From contig NZ_JBBDQW010000038.1 in assembly GCF_040905785.1 (NCBI RefSeq), forward strand, positions 66,314 through 130,313: DNA of 64,000 bases, in the 5' to 3' direction. Positions 46,109 through 54,465 of the stretch are shown here, piece after piece. Origin of the DNA: Tistlia sp040905785. Its GTDB lineage: Bacteria; Pseudomonadota; Alphaproteobacteria; Kiloniellales; DSM-21159. The notes under the pieces were generated by a model. It worked only from the letters and a program-made list of their open reading frames with translations. It was not told where the DNA came from and made no database searches. The translations under genes were made by a program, and so were the position numbers. Every line of letters begins with the position of its first letter. The stretch's first letter is position 1.

Positions 46109-47128
46109 CTAGCGCAGCAGGAACTGCACCGGGATGACCAGCTCGAGCCTGGCTTCCGACATCTCGTCGGGCATCCGCGGCAGCGGGTCGGCGCGGCGGA
46201 TCATCTCTTCGACCTCGCGATCGAGCAGGCCGTGGCCGGAGCTGCGCTGGATCCGGTACTCCAGGACGTGCCCCTGCCGGTCCATCACGAAGTGCAGCAT
46301 CACCGTGCCTTCCTGCCGCCGGGATTGGGCGTGGCGCGGGTATTCCTTATGCTTCTCGAGCCAGGCCTGGAGCAGCGACAGGTAGTCGGCGCTGGCGCCC
46401 GGCAGACCGCCGCCGCTTTGCGACGGCGCGCTGCCGGCCTCGGGCGCGGCCTGGGTGCCGCTCTTGCCGCCGGCGCCGGCGACCGAATCCGCGGCAGGCG
46501 CAGGCGGTCCCGTGGGCGCCGCAGCGACCTGCTCGGCCGGCTCGGCCTCGGGTGCGGGCTGCGGCTCGGGACGTTTCGCCGGCTGCGGCGCCTCCGGCAG
46601 GTCGCGCGGCTTGGGCGGCGGCGGCGGCGCCACGGCGCTCGCGATCTCGAAAGGCTCGGCCTTGGCCTCCGTGGTCTCCGGTTCGACGGCTTCGGTCACC
46701 TCCGGCTCCGTGACCGGTTCGGCGGCCGGCTCGGCTTCGGCAACCTGGGCCTCGAGCGGCTCGGTCAGCGGCTCCGCCACCGGCACCTCGGCAGCCTCGG
46801 CGACCTCCGGCTCCGGCGGGCGCACGGCCTCGGGCTCGGGCGGGGTCACCTCCTGCGTCTCGGACTCGGCCGCCTCGATGGTCTCGGTCGGCACCTCCTC
46901 GGCGACCTCGCTCTCGCTGACCGGCTCGGCCTCCGTGGTCGCGTCGGACTCCTGGTCGACCGAGCCCGGCGCGCCGCCGGCCGGGCCGAGCGAGACCGAG
47001 ACGCCGCCGAGTCCTGCGCTGGCGGCGCCGGACGGCGGCGCCTGCCACAGCCAGACGCCGGCGACCAGGGCGTGGATCGCCAGGGCAACGGCGAAGGCGG
47101 CGAGCCAGTGCCTGCGGCCGAGCTCCAT
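46109..47128 (-). CDS. tonB: Energy transducer TonB
   Basis: A 339-residue TonB: an N-terminal membrane anchor (about 8-29), a long periplasmic spacer of Glu/Pro/Val repeats (acidic 'EPE' type, about 70-230) instead of the classical Lys-Pro repeats, and a C-terminal TonB domain containing YPRHAQSRRQEGTVMLHFVM, GHVLEYRIQRSSGHGLLD and VIPVQFLL. It transmits proton-motive force from ExbB/ExbD to outer-membrane receptors; none lies in the window. Coupled to exbD by a one-base overlap. Under a putative Fur box, so probably iron-regulated. Confidence 0.93.
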   Translation of the reverse strand: MELGRRHWLAAFAVALAIHALVAGVWLWQAPPSGAASAGLGGVSVSLGPAGGAPGSVDQESDATTEAEPVSESEVAEEVPTETIEAAESETQEVTPPEPEAVRPPEPEVAEAAEVPVAEPLTEPLEAQVAEAEPAAEPVTEPEVTEAVEPETTEAKAEPFEIASAVAPPPPPKPRDLPEAPQPAKRPEPQPAPEAEPAEQVAAAPTGPPAPAADSVAGAGGKSGTQAAPEAGSAPSQSGGGLPGASADYLSLLQAWLEKHKEYPRHAQSRRQEGTVMLHFVMDRQGHVLEYRIQRSSGHGLLDREVEEMIRRADPLPRMPDEMSEARLELVIPVQFLLR

Positions 47129-47532
47129 CAGCGGCCTCCGGGCACGGTCAGGAGCTTCAGCCGCTCGACGCCGGCGTCGCGCAGCAGCTCCATGACGGCG
47201 ACGACCTCGGTCGCCTCGGCGCCGCCGTCGGCCTTGAGACGGAGCGTCGTCCCGGGCTCGGCCTTCAGCCGGGCAGCCACGGCCCGGGCCAGCGCCGGCG
47301 GCTCGAGCAGAAGGCCGTCGAGCGCGAGGCGGCCGTCGGCACCGACCAGCACGACGGTCTCCTGCGCCGCGGCCGGCGCCTCCGCCGCCGAGCGCGGCGG
47401 CTCGACCCGGAAGGGATCGCTGGCCGACAGGCGTCCGGCCAGCATGAAGAATATCAGCAGCAGGAAGACGACGTTGATCAGCGGCAGGATGCGCTCGTCG
47501 TCGTTCCTCGGTCGCGGCGGGTCGAAGCGCAT
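47128..47532 (-). CDS. exbD: ExbD/TolR family protein (second copy)
   Basis: A 134-residue ExbD with the typical short cytoplasmic N-terminus (RFDPPRPRNDDERIL), one membrane helix LINVVFLLLIFFMLAG and a periplasmic domain. In the helix the usual catalytic Asp position (LIDVVF) is Asn (LINVVF), as seen in some accessory ExbD2 proteins. Its stop overlaps the tonB start. With exbB and the first exbD it forms the TonB motor; this copy may be a non-proton-conducting partner (inference). Confidence 0.88.
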   Translation of the reverse strand: MRFDPPRPRNDDERILPLINVVFLLLIFFMLAGRLSASDPFRVEPPRSAAEAPAAAQETVVLVGADGRLALDGLLLEPPALARAVAARLKAEPGTTLRLKADGGAEATEVVAVMELLRDAGVERLKLLTVPGGR

Positions 47533-47534
47533 GG

Positions 47535-47954
47535 CTAGGGACTCCGGATCAGCGAAAGGTCGGTGACGCCGGCGCCTGCCAGGCGGTCGAGCACCTGCAC
47601 CGTGTCCTGCAGAGCCACCCCCGGCGCCGGGCGCACTAGCACCTTCTGGTCGACGCGCTCGGCGAGCAGGCCGGCCATGCGCCGGCCCAGGCCGTCGAGC
47701 GAGACGATCTCCCCGGACAGCCGCAGGCCGTCCCGGCGGACCTCCACCAGCACGGCGCCCTCGACCGAGCTGCCCGCGCCGGTGCGCTGGGGCGCGTTCA
47801 TGTCGATCGCGCGCCAGTCGAGGAAGCTGGATGCCAGCATGAAGAAGATCAGCAGGATGAAGACGACGTCGATCAGCGGCGTCAGGCTGATCCCCGCGCG
47901 TCGGCGGCGCCCGCTAGCGGCCAGCGACGAGCGCGGGCGTTCGGCTGTCGACAG
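47535..47954 (-). CDS. exbD: ExbD/TolR family protein (first copy), no canonical start codon
   Basis: The frame reads ...RRRRAGISLTPLIDVVFILL then IFFMLASSFLDWRAIDMN, a textbook ExbD with the catalytic Asp intact in LIDVVF. However, no in-frame ATG, GTG or TTG exists upstream of the methionine inside the membrane helix (47840), until the frame closes at 48294. I place the start at a CTG at 47954 (139 residues); an ATA at 47960 has a better-spaced GGAGGGGAGAG, and a CTG at 47924 is a third option. It overlaps the end of exbB by about 40 bases. Either a rare start codon or a base error in the sequence. Confidence 0.8.
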   Translation of the reverse strand: MSTAERPRSSLAASGRRRRAGISLTPLIDVVFILLIFFMLASSFLDWRAIDMNAPQRTGAGSSVEGAVLVEVRRDGLRLSGEIVSLDGLGRRMAGLLAERVDQKVLVRPAPGVALQDTVQVLDRLAGAGVTDLSLIRSP

Positions 47955-48810
47955 CGCTATGGCTTCTCTCCCCTCCGGCGGTCTCGGCGCGCGGCGCGCG
48001 GCCTTCGGTCCCCTCTCGGGGACGGGCGAGCGAAAGGTCCTCGGTGAAGACCTGGGTCACGACGTCGTCCATCTCGTGGGCCAGGCGATCGACGCGGCGC
48101 TCCAGCCAGTTCAGCAGCACGATCACCGGCATGGCGACCGCCAGGCCGACGGCGGTGGTCAGCAGCGCTTCCCAGATGCCCCCCGACAGGATCGAGGGGT
48201 CGACCTGATTGCCGGCCTGCTCGAGCTGCTGGAAGGCCGAGATCATGCCGAGCACGGTGCCGAACAGACCGAGCAGGGGCGCCAGCGAGCCGATCACCTC
48301 GAGCGGGCGGAACCAGCCGCGCAGCGCCTCGAGCAGATCGCCGCCGTAGCGCACGACCTCCTCGCGCACCATGGCCTCGGGCAGCTCGCTGCGCGCGCGG
48401 CCGTTGATCGCCCGCACCAGCACCTTCGCGACCGGATTTCGGGAGGCCGCCGCCACGGCCAGGGCTTCGGCGGGCTGGCCGGCGCGGTAGAGCGCGAGCG
48501 CCCGGCGCGGCGTGCGCCGGTCGCCGAGGCGCGCCACCTGGAACTGCCAGAGCTTGACCAGCACGATCGCCAGGGCCACGACCGAGAGAAACAGCAGGAT
48601 GGCGACGACGGGACCGCCGGCCTGCAGGATCTCCCAGGCCTGCTGCGCCGAGCCCTCGAGGCCGCCCGCCGGCCCGCCGGCGAGCCCGTCGGCTTCCAGC
48701 CCTGCGTCGCCCAGGCCCGCGCCCGGGGCGGTGTCCCCGACCGCACCCTGCGCGGTCACCGCCGCGCCCTCGGGTACCTCTGCGGCCGTCGTGCCCGTCC
48801 CTTCTTCCAT
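47914..48810 (-). CDS. exbB: MotA/TolQ/ExbB proton channel family protein
   Basis: 298 residues with a long Gly/Ala-rich N-terminal extension, three membrane segments (about 65-85, 172-195 and 207-228) and the family segments FRPLEVIGSLAPLLGLFGTV and AFQQLEQAG ... GGIWEALLTTAVGLAVAMPV. It forms the proton channel powering TonB. First gene of exbB-exbD-exbD-tonB. ATG at 48810, with a 27-base palindromic Fur-like box ending 28 bases upstream. Confidence 0.94.
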   Translation of the reverse strand: MEEGTGTTAAEVPEGAAVTAQGAVGDTAPGAGLGDAGLEADGLAGGPAGGLEGSAQQAWEILQAGGPVVAILLFLSVVALAIVLVKLWQFQVARLGDRRTPRRALALYRAGQPAEALAVAAASRNPVAKVLVRAINGRARSELPEAMVREEVVRYGGDLLEALRGWFRPLEVIGSLAPLLGLFGTVLGMISAFQQLEQAGNQVDPSILSGGIWEALLTTAVGLAVAMPVIVLLNWLERRVDRLAHEMDDVVTQVFTEDLSLARPREGTEGRAPRAETAGGERSHSAVDSRTPALVAGR

Positions 48811-48837
48811 CGCTCCCTCTGAACTCGGCCGGTATCG

Positions 48838-48864
48838 TGAGAATGCGAGTCTGTCGCATTCTCA
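48838..48864 (-). promoter_or_regulatory. Fur-like box upstream of exbB
   Basis: Perfect 11-base arms TGAGAATGCGA (48838-48848) and TCGCATTCTCA (48854-48864) around five bases. The central 19 bases, AATGCGAgtctgTCGCATT, have the size and arm sequence of Fur boxes of the AATGCGA-type. It lies directly upstream of the TonB motor operon, the expected place for iron control. Confidence 0.7.
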
Positions 48865-48934
48865 ACCGCTTCTTACCGCAAGCGTTCCCCTGCGCCAATC
48901 CCTTCCGGCGACTCCGCCGGCCGAAGGCAGCGAT

Positions 48935-50083
48935 TCAGCCGCCGCGTGGCACGATGTGGTGGTCCCAGCGCAGCGCCTGCAGCGCCGGGGCCTCGAGCGG
49001 GCGGCAGGTTCCGGAGGCGGCTTCCAGGAGGAAGGCGCCCCCGGCGCCGCTGCTGGCCAGGAAGAGACCCGAGCCGCTCAGGGCCGCGACGCCGCAGCCG
49101 TCGGGGATCGTCGCGCTGCAGACCGGCGCCGCCGTCTCGATGTCCCAGACCTGGACCACGCCCCCGCGCGGCGAGGAGACCGCCAGATAGCGGCCGCCGG
49201 CGTCGAGCGCGGCGCTGCCGACGTAGTGGTCGAGCGCGCGCAGCGTCCGCTCGGGGCCCTGGAACAGGCGCGCCTCCGGCGCGTCGCCCCGGTGGGTCGC
49301 GACCAGCGGCACCAGGTCGCCGCGCGGGCCCTCGTACTGCAGGGCGAAGGCGACCAGGCCGTCGCGCCGGACCGCCAGGTGGCGGATCGAGGCCATGTGG
49401 AGCTCGCGCGGCAGCACGACCTTGCGCAGGAGTGTGCCGTCGCGCCGGTCGAGGTAGGCCAGCGAAGGCGCCATGGTCGGAATGTTGAGCTTGATCCGGC
49501 CCAGCTCCGGGTCGGTCTGGATGCCGCCGTTGGCGACGACCAGGGTCTGGCCGTCGGGCAGCAGGCACAGGTCGTGCGGGCCGAGGCCGTGGCTCGGCAG
49601 CTCGGCGACACGGCGGAAGCCGTCGCCCCGGTCGTAGACCCCGACGACGCCGCGCTCGCCCTCGAAGTCGTTCTCGCTGGCATAGAGAAGCCGGCCGCCG
49701 GCCGAGAAGGTGCCGTGGCCGTTGAAGCGGCGCCCCTCGGCGTTGGCGACGAGCCGCGCGCCGCTGCCGTCGCGCGCGTCGAAGACGAGGGCGTAGGTGC
49801 CGGGCCGGCGCGCGAACTGGACCGCAAGATCGCCGCCCGGCGCAACGGCCAGCGCGTGCCCGCGCTGCGGCAGCGCCACCCGGTAGGCGAGCTCGCCTTC
49901 GGCCGTGAAGCCGCCGGCGTAGAAGCGGCCCTCCCGGTCGGCGCAGGCGCTGAGGTAGAGCGGCGCGGGCGCCGCCGCGGCCGGACCGCCAGCCCGAAGC
50001 AGGCCGGCCGCGCCGAGCCCGGCGGCACCGGCGCCAAGCCTGAGCAGGCGGCGCCGGTTTAAAGGATTCTGTCCTGCCGACAT
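48935..50083 (-). CDS. DUF1513 beta-propeller-like protein with Tat signal
   Basis: A 382-residue exported protein. The N-terminus NRRRLLRLGAGAAGLGAAG is a twin-arginine-type signal. The mature part has repeated beta-propeller-like segments (for example RRFNGHGTFSAGGRLLYASE, SHGLGPHDLCLLPDGQTLVV and DHYVGSAALDAGGRYLAVSS). DUF1513 proteins occur at the end of imelysin/di-haem iron operons; function is not established. Starts five bases after the stop of the second imelysin gene, so part of the same operon. Confidence 0.88.
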   Translation of the reverse strand: MSAGQNPLNRRRLLRLGAGAAGLGAAGLLRAGGPAAAAPAPLYLSACADREGRFYAGGFTAEGELAYRVALPQRGHALAVAPGGDLAVQFARRPGTYALVFDARDGSGARLVANAEGRRFNGHGTFSAGGRLLYASENDFEGERGVVGVYDRGDGFRRVAELPSHGLGPHDLCLLPDGQTLVVANGGIQTDPELGRIKLNIPTMAPSLAYLDRRDGTLLRKVVLPRELHMASIRHLAVRRDGLVAFALQYEGPRGDLVPLVATHRGDAPEARLFQGPERTLRALDHYVGSAALDAGGRYLAVSSPRGGVVQVWDIETAAPVCSATIPDGCGVAALSGSGLFLASSGAGGAFLLEAASGTCRPLEAPALQALRWDHHIVPRGG

Positions 50084-50088
50084 GGCCT

Positions 50089-51252
50089 TCAGTCCCCGTC
50101 CATGGCGTTGAAGCCGACCGTCAGGCCGGTCGCGGCCGACAGCCGGCCGCGCAGGATCTGCCGCAGCGCGGTCAGCTGGGTCTGCAGCTTCTCGAGGGCC
50201 GGGCGGCGCGCGGCGTCGACCACCGCCTCCGCCAGCGGCCCCTCGATGCCGCGGGCGTTCTCGAGGGTCAGGCGGAAGGCCTTCCTGAGCAGGGGATCGA
50301 GTTCCGGATCGGCCCCGCTCGCGACGGCAAGCGCGCCCAGGCCCGGGGCGCTCCCGGCCCCGCCCTGTCCCACGCCCGCCCCCTGCCCCGCGCCCTCGCC
50401 CCCATAGAGCCCCTGCAGGGCCTCCAGGCCGAGCACGATGTTGCGCAGCGACCGGCCGGGCCGCGGCACCTCGACCATCTGCGGCCGGGCGGTCTCGGCC
50501 GAGGCCCCCAGGACCGGCTTCAGCCGCACGTCCGACAGCATCTCGAGGCCGGTGTAGAGGCTCTGGAAGAAGGCCAGGGAGGCCTCCTGCGCCGTCGCGA
50601 AGTAGGGATTGTCCGGCCCCGGCTCGGCGACGGTCCGGGCGAAGTCGATCTCGCCGCCCCGCCACTCGGCGAGGATCTCCTCGGCCATGGCCCTCATGTT
50701 GCCGGTGAGCCGGACCAGCAGCGCGCAGCGGTAGTCCGAAGGCAGAGTCTCCGAGCCCAGCCCGAACAGCAGGACCTCGGCCGCCGGCAAGCCCTGGATC
50801 GCCGTGCTCGCATTGCGGAAGCGCTCCGCCTCGAGCGCCGCCGGGTCGGCCGCGGCGAGCAGCGCCTCGATCGCCTGCCCGACCTTGCCGCGGCCCTGGG
50901 GCCAGAAATAGAGCCGGTAGGAGCGCATGAAGAGCTCGACCGGTCCGAACTGCAGGTGCTGCACGCCCATCCAGGCGTCGAGCGCGCCGTCGTGGGCGGT
51001 GCGCAGCGGCGCCAGCCGGGCGGGGGCCGGCGCGTCGCAATAGCCTTGTGCAGCCTCATCGAGGCCGCCTAGGGCGTCGGCCAGCGCCTGGTAGCGCGGC
51101 ACGACGTGCCCCGCGACCAGGGCCTCGTTGACCCGCTGGTAGTCGCTCTCGCCGAGAGGCGCCGCCGCGGGGGCGGTCGGAACGGCCGGCAGGAGGGCCG
51201 CGACCAGCAGGCCAGCGCCGGCGAGGCGGCGTGCGTTCGAGCCGAGACTCAC
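50089..51252 (-). CDS. Imelysin-family protein (second copy)
   Basis: 387 residues with a signal peptide after the GTG at 51252 (VSLGSNARRLAGAGLLVAAL, cleavage near TAPAAA). Imelysin-like helical segments are visible, including DAWMGVQHLQFGPVE and IQGLPAAEVLLFGLG. The catalytic-type GxHxxE of the first imelysin is not conserved here: the corresponding place reads G-L-P-A-A-E. It overlaps the di-haem protein stop by four bases (GTGA). Such second imelysins are standard in this iron-responsive operon; a binding rather than peptidase role is likely. Confidence 0.87.
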   Translation of the reverse strand: MSLGSNARRLAGAGLLVAALLPAVPTAPAAAPLGESDYQRVNEALVAGHVVPRYQALADALGGLDEAAQGYCDAPAPARLAPLRTAHDGALDAWMGVQHLQFGPVELFMRSYRLYFWPQGRGKVGQAIEALLAAADPAALEAERFRNASTAIQGLPAAEVLLFGLGSETLPSDYRCALLVRLTGNMRAMAEEILAEWRGGEIDFARTVAEPGPDNPYFATAQEASLAFFQSLYTGLEMLSDVRLKPVLGASAETARPQMVEVPRPGRSLRNIVLGLEALQGLYGGEGAGQGAGVGQGGAGSAPGLGALAVASGADPELDPLLRKAFRLTLENARGIEGPLAEAVVDAARRPALEKLQTQLTALRQILRGRLSAATGLTVGFNAMDGD

Positions 51253-52790
51253 AGCGACCTCAGGAAGGCTAGCAGCGCCTCGCGCTCGGCCGCCGGCAGG
51301 GCGACGACCTTCTGGCGCGCGGCCTCGGCCTCGCCGCCGTGCCACAGGATCGCCTCCAACAGGCTGCGCGCCCTGCCGTCGTGCAGGTAGTGCGCGCGGC
51401 CGCTCACGGTCTCGGTCAGGCCGATGCCCCAAAGCGGCGGCGTGCGCCATTCGCGGCCGTCGGCCAGGCCTTCGGGCCGGTGGTCGGCAAGCCCCTCGCC
51501 CATGTCGTGCAGCAGCAGGTCGGTGTAGGGCCAGATCAGCTGGAAGGACTGCTCCGGGCCGAGTGAGTCCCGGCGGGTCACGAACTTCGGACGATGGCAG
51601 CCGATGCAGCCGGCCTCGTAGAAGACCCGCTTGCCCTCCAGGACCTGCGGGTCGTCGAGGTCGCGGCGCGCCGGGACGCCGAGGTTGCGGCTGTAGAAGT
51701 CGACTTTCTCGACCATCTCCGCGGTCGCCTCGAGCGTGTCGTCCGGTCCGCTGCCGCCGTGCGGCGCCTCCAGGCAGTCGGGCTGCAGGCCGGTGCAGTC
51801 GCCGGCCGGCTGCGGATAGAGCGGCGTCGAGATGCCGATGTCGCCGCGAAAGGCGCTGGCGGTCTGCTGCGCGACGCTCGGCTGGCCGGCCTTCCAGCCG
51901 AACCGGCCGAGCTCGACGCGCCCGGTCTCGTCGCTCCAGACCCGGTTGGCCCGGCCCGAGATGCCGTCGCCGTCGGCGTCCTGCGGATCGGCGTTGGCCA
52001 GGATGTCGGCCTTCGGGATTGCCTCGAGCAGGCCGACGCCGATCATCGGCGGCGCCAGGCGCGGCGAGGTCATCGTCTCGGGATGCAGGGGACCGTAGTT
52101 CAGGCCCTCGATCCGATAGGTCGGCTTCTGCAGCTCGACCTCGGTGCCGTCGGCCAGGGTCACCCGCAGCGGGGCGTACTCGATGACCATGCTCCCCTCG
52201 GCAGGGATGCCCTGGACCGAGAAGTTCTGCAGCTGCCCGCCGTAGGTCGGCTCGGGAATCGCCTTGACGCGCCGGGCGGCCAGCGCCTCGCGATCCCCGT
52301 CGTCCTGGGGCGGCACGGAGAGGCGCAGGAACAGCGACACCCCCTCCTCGCCGAGCGGCGGCGGATGGCCGCGGCCGTCCTTGAGGTGGCAGCTCTGGCA
52401 GGAGCGCGAGTTGAACAGGGGGCCCAGGCCGTCCGAGGAGGCCGTCGAGCTGGGCGAGGAGACCCAGAGCTTGCGGAAGATCGCGTTGCCGACCTTGAAG
52501 TCCAGCTCGCGCTCGAAGGAGATGTTGGCCGAGGCGTGGGAGAAGCTGTTGGTGTTGAGCGTCTTCAAGACCGTCGCCGCACCGGCCGGCCTCAGCTCGA
52601 AGGGCTCCGGCTTGGAGAAGTCTTCGGTCGGCCTCGTCACCGCCTCGACCCGCGCCTGCTCCGCCGGCGTGCGTCCGGCGGCCGGGTCCGACACCGCTTG
52701 GCCGACCGCCGCCACGCCCGAGAAAGAGGCGAGGCCGAGGCCGAGCACCGCCGCGAGGGCGTTGTGACGGGCAAGGGGGCGAGACGGCAT
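51249..52790 (-). CDS. Di-haem oxidoreductase-like protein (DUF1111)
   Basis: A 513-residue periplasmic c-type cytochrome. Signal peptide after ATG 52790 (LAAVLGLGLASFSGVAAVG). Two haem-attachment motifs are visible: CQSCH in FNSRSCQSCHLKDGRGH and CIGCH in AGCIGCHRPKF. The LPAAEREALLAFLRSL C-terminus is typical of the family. Known as 'thiol oxidoreductase-like' or MauG-related, it accompanies imelysins in iron-regulated operons and may oxidise or reduce iron for uptake (inference). Confidence 0.92.
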   Translation of the reverse strand: MPSRPLARHNALAAVLGLGLASFSGVAAVGQAVSDPAAGRTPAEQARVEAVTRPTEDFSKPEPFELRPAGAATVLKTLNTNSFSHASANISFERELDFKVGNAIFRKLWVSSPSSTASSDGLGPLFNSRSCQSCHLKDGRGHPPPLGEEGVSLFLRLSVPPQDDGDREALAARRVKAIPEPTYGGQLQNFSVQGIPAEGSMVIEYAPLRVTLADGTEVELQKPTYRIEGLNYGPLHPETMTSPRLAPPMIGVGLLEAIPKADILANADPQDADGDGISGRANRVWSDETGRVELGRFGWKAGQPSVAQQTASAFRGDIGISTPLYPQPAGDCTGLQPDCLEAPHGGSGPDDTLEATAEMVEKVDFYSRNLGVPARRDLDDPQVLEGKRVFYEAGCIGCHRPKFVTRRDSLGPEQSFQLIWPYTDLLLHDMGEGLADHRPEGLADGREWRTPPLWGIGLTETVSGRAHYLHDGRARSLLEAILWHGGEAEAARQKVVALPAAEREALLAFLRSL

Positions 52791-52852
52791 CGAGGCTCCA
52801 AACGTGCTGAGAGAGACGGCGGGAACCCGTGCGCGGGCTCCCGCCGGACCGC

Positions 52853-54148
52853 CTACTGGAAGACCGCCTCGGGATCGTCGAGGCTGTCGGAGCCCTCGAA
52901 GGCGATCGGCTGCAGGCCGAGGGCGGCCACGGCCTTCTCGATCGCCGGCGTCTGCGCCGTCAGGCCGTCGATGACCTTCTGGACGACCGCGTTGCCCTCG
53001 GCGTTGTCGGCGCCGATCATCTGGTCGTAGGCCTCGCCGGCTTCGGCGCGCGCCTTCATCTCCGCCGCCGCGGCCTCGGTCGCCCGCAGCCGCGCGTAGA
53101 GCTCCTGGTTGACCTCGGGCGCCTGCGCGGCGAGCAGGTGCGAGACCGCCGGGCCGACGACCTTGCGGCCGTCGACGCGGGTGTAGCTGCCCGAGTAGAC
53201 GTTGAGCATGCCGACAATGTCGAAGTAGTGGCTGAGATGGGTCGTGTCGGAGAAGCAGTCGTGCTCCTCCTCGGGGTCGTGCAGCATCAGGCCGAGCTTC
53301 ATCCGCTCGCCGGCCAGCTCGCCGTAGGACAGGCTGCCGAGGCCGGTCAGGATCGCCGCGATGCCGGCGTCGGGATCGCCATCGAGCAGGCCGCTGCGGG
53401 CCGCGCCGCCCTCCGTCCACTGCGCGGCCATCCAGTCGAGGTCGTCGACCAGCAGGCCGGTCGCGGTCGCCAGGTAGTCGCCGCGGCGCTCGCAGTTGCC
53501 GTTGGTGCAGTCCTCGCCCTTGGCGTAGTCGGTCCAGGAGCGCTCGCCGGCGCCGGCCTCGGTGCCGTTGAGGTCCTGGCCCCAGAGCAGGAACTCGACG
53601 GCATGGTAGCCGGTCGCGACGTTGGCCTCGATGCCGCCCAGCTCCTGGAGGTTCTCCTCGAGCAGCGCGGCCGTGATCGTGCCGGCGTCGAGCGTCTCGC
53701 CGCCGATCGTCAGGGTCGGGTTGGCGATCACGTCGGCGGCGTAGCCCGGGTTCTCGGCCGACTCGCTGCCGTAGGAGGGATCGACGTAGTCGATCAGGCC
53801 CTCGTCGAGGGGCCAGGCGTTCACCTTGCCCTCCCAGTCGTCGACGATGGCGTTGCCGAAGCGGTAGACCTCGGTCTGCATGTAGGGAACGCGGGCCTCG
53901 ATCCAGGCCGCCCGCGCCCTCGCCAGCGCCTGCGCCGAGGGCTGCTCGATCAGCGCCTCGACGGCCTGCTGCAGGTCCCGCGCGGTCTGCAGCGAGTCTT
54001 CATAGGCGGCCTGGGCGATGTCGGCATAGGTCTCCAGCACCGCGCGCTTGTCGGCCGCCTGGGCCGGTGCGGCCAGGATCGACAGCGACAGCGCCATGAG
54101 GCCGCCCGCCATGCCTGCCCTGCCCGCCCTCGGAATTGCCTGTCTCAT
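52853..54148 (-). CDS. Imelysin (peptidase M75 family, IrpA-like)
   Basis: A 431-residue exported protein with a signal peptide (GLMALSLSILAAPAQA). The imelysin motif G180-x-H182-x2-E185 is visible as ATGYHAVEFLLWGQDLNGT; other segments are YADIAQAAYEDSL and VNAWPLDEGLIDYVD. First gene of the imelysin / DUF1111 / imelysin / DUF1513 operon. A 19-base Fur-like site lies 77 bases upstream of the ATG. Imelysins are periplasmic or outer-membrane iron-regulated proteins proposed to bind iron complexes. Confidence 0.93.
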   Translation of the reverse strand: MRQAIPRAGRAGMAGGLMALSLSILAAPAQAADKRAVLETYADIAQAAYEDSLQTARDLQQAVEALIEQPSAQALARARAAWIEARVPYMQTEVYRFGNAIVDDWEGKVNAWPLDEGLIDYVDPSYGSESAENPGYAADVIANPTLTIGGETLDAGTITAALLEENLQELGGIEANVATGYHAVEFLLWGQDLNGTEAGAGERSWTDYAKGEDCTNGNCERRGDYLATATGLLVDDLDWMAAQWTEGGAARSGLLDGDPDAGIAAILTGLGSLSYGELAGERMKLGLMLHDPEEEHDCFSDTTHLSHYFDIVGMLNVYSGSYTRVDGRKVVGPAVSHLLAAQAPEVNQELYARLRATEAAAAEMKARAEAGEAYDQMIGADNAEGNAVVQKVIDGLTAQTPAIEKAVAALGLQPIAFEGSDSLDDPEAVFQ

Positions 54149-54465
54149 CGCTCTGCTCCTTGTCCTGGCTGCGCCCGGCGCCCCTGCCGGGCCGTCGGGC
54201 GGAAAGTGCCAGGGATGTCGTGTGATTGCAACTCACTCGCATTCGCGTGACGGCATGGGCACGGCAGATCAGGCAATCTCTGCCATACAAGTGGTACGGC
54301 GAGCCGGGCAGGATGCTGAAAAGGCAGGCGTGCGGGCAGCAGCGCTACGTAGCCGACCCGGCCACGTTCAGCCTGCTGCTGGCAGGCGAAGAGATCCCGG
54401 CGAGGCTGAGCAACCGCGGTGTCGGTGACTTCTCACTTTCTCGCCGACGCCGCCCTTGTTTCGCG
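54149..54465. other. Intergenic region between the imelysin operon and the PEP-CTERM genes
   Basis: 317 bases without a recognisable gene. The first part holds the imelysin promoter and the Fur-like box; the rest is downstream of the last PEP-CTERM gene. I see no clear terminator hairpin. Confidence 0.55.
54225..54243 (-). promoter_or_regulatory. Fur-like box upstream of the imelysin operon
   Basis: ATTGCAACTCACTCGCATT matches the palindromic pattern AATGCGAATnATTCGCAT(T) at about 15 of 19 positions, with the same right arm (TCGCATT) as the exbB box. Located 77 bases upstream of the imelysin ATG. Supports co-regulation by iron of the two operons. Confidence 0.55.

Noticed and set aside
46232..47566. 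Plus-strand frame full of RLGLGL-type repeats opposite tonB
   Set aside because: It is the reverse complement of the Glu/Pro repeats of TonB, not a real repeat protein.
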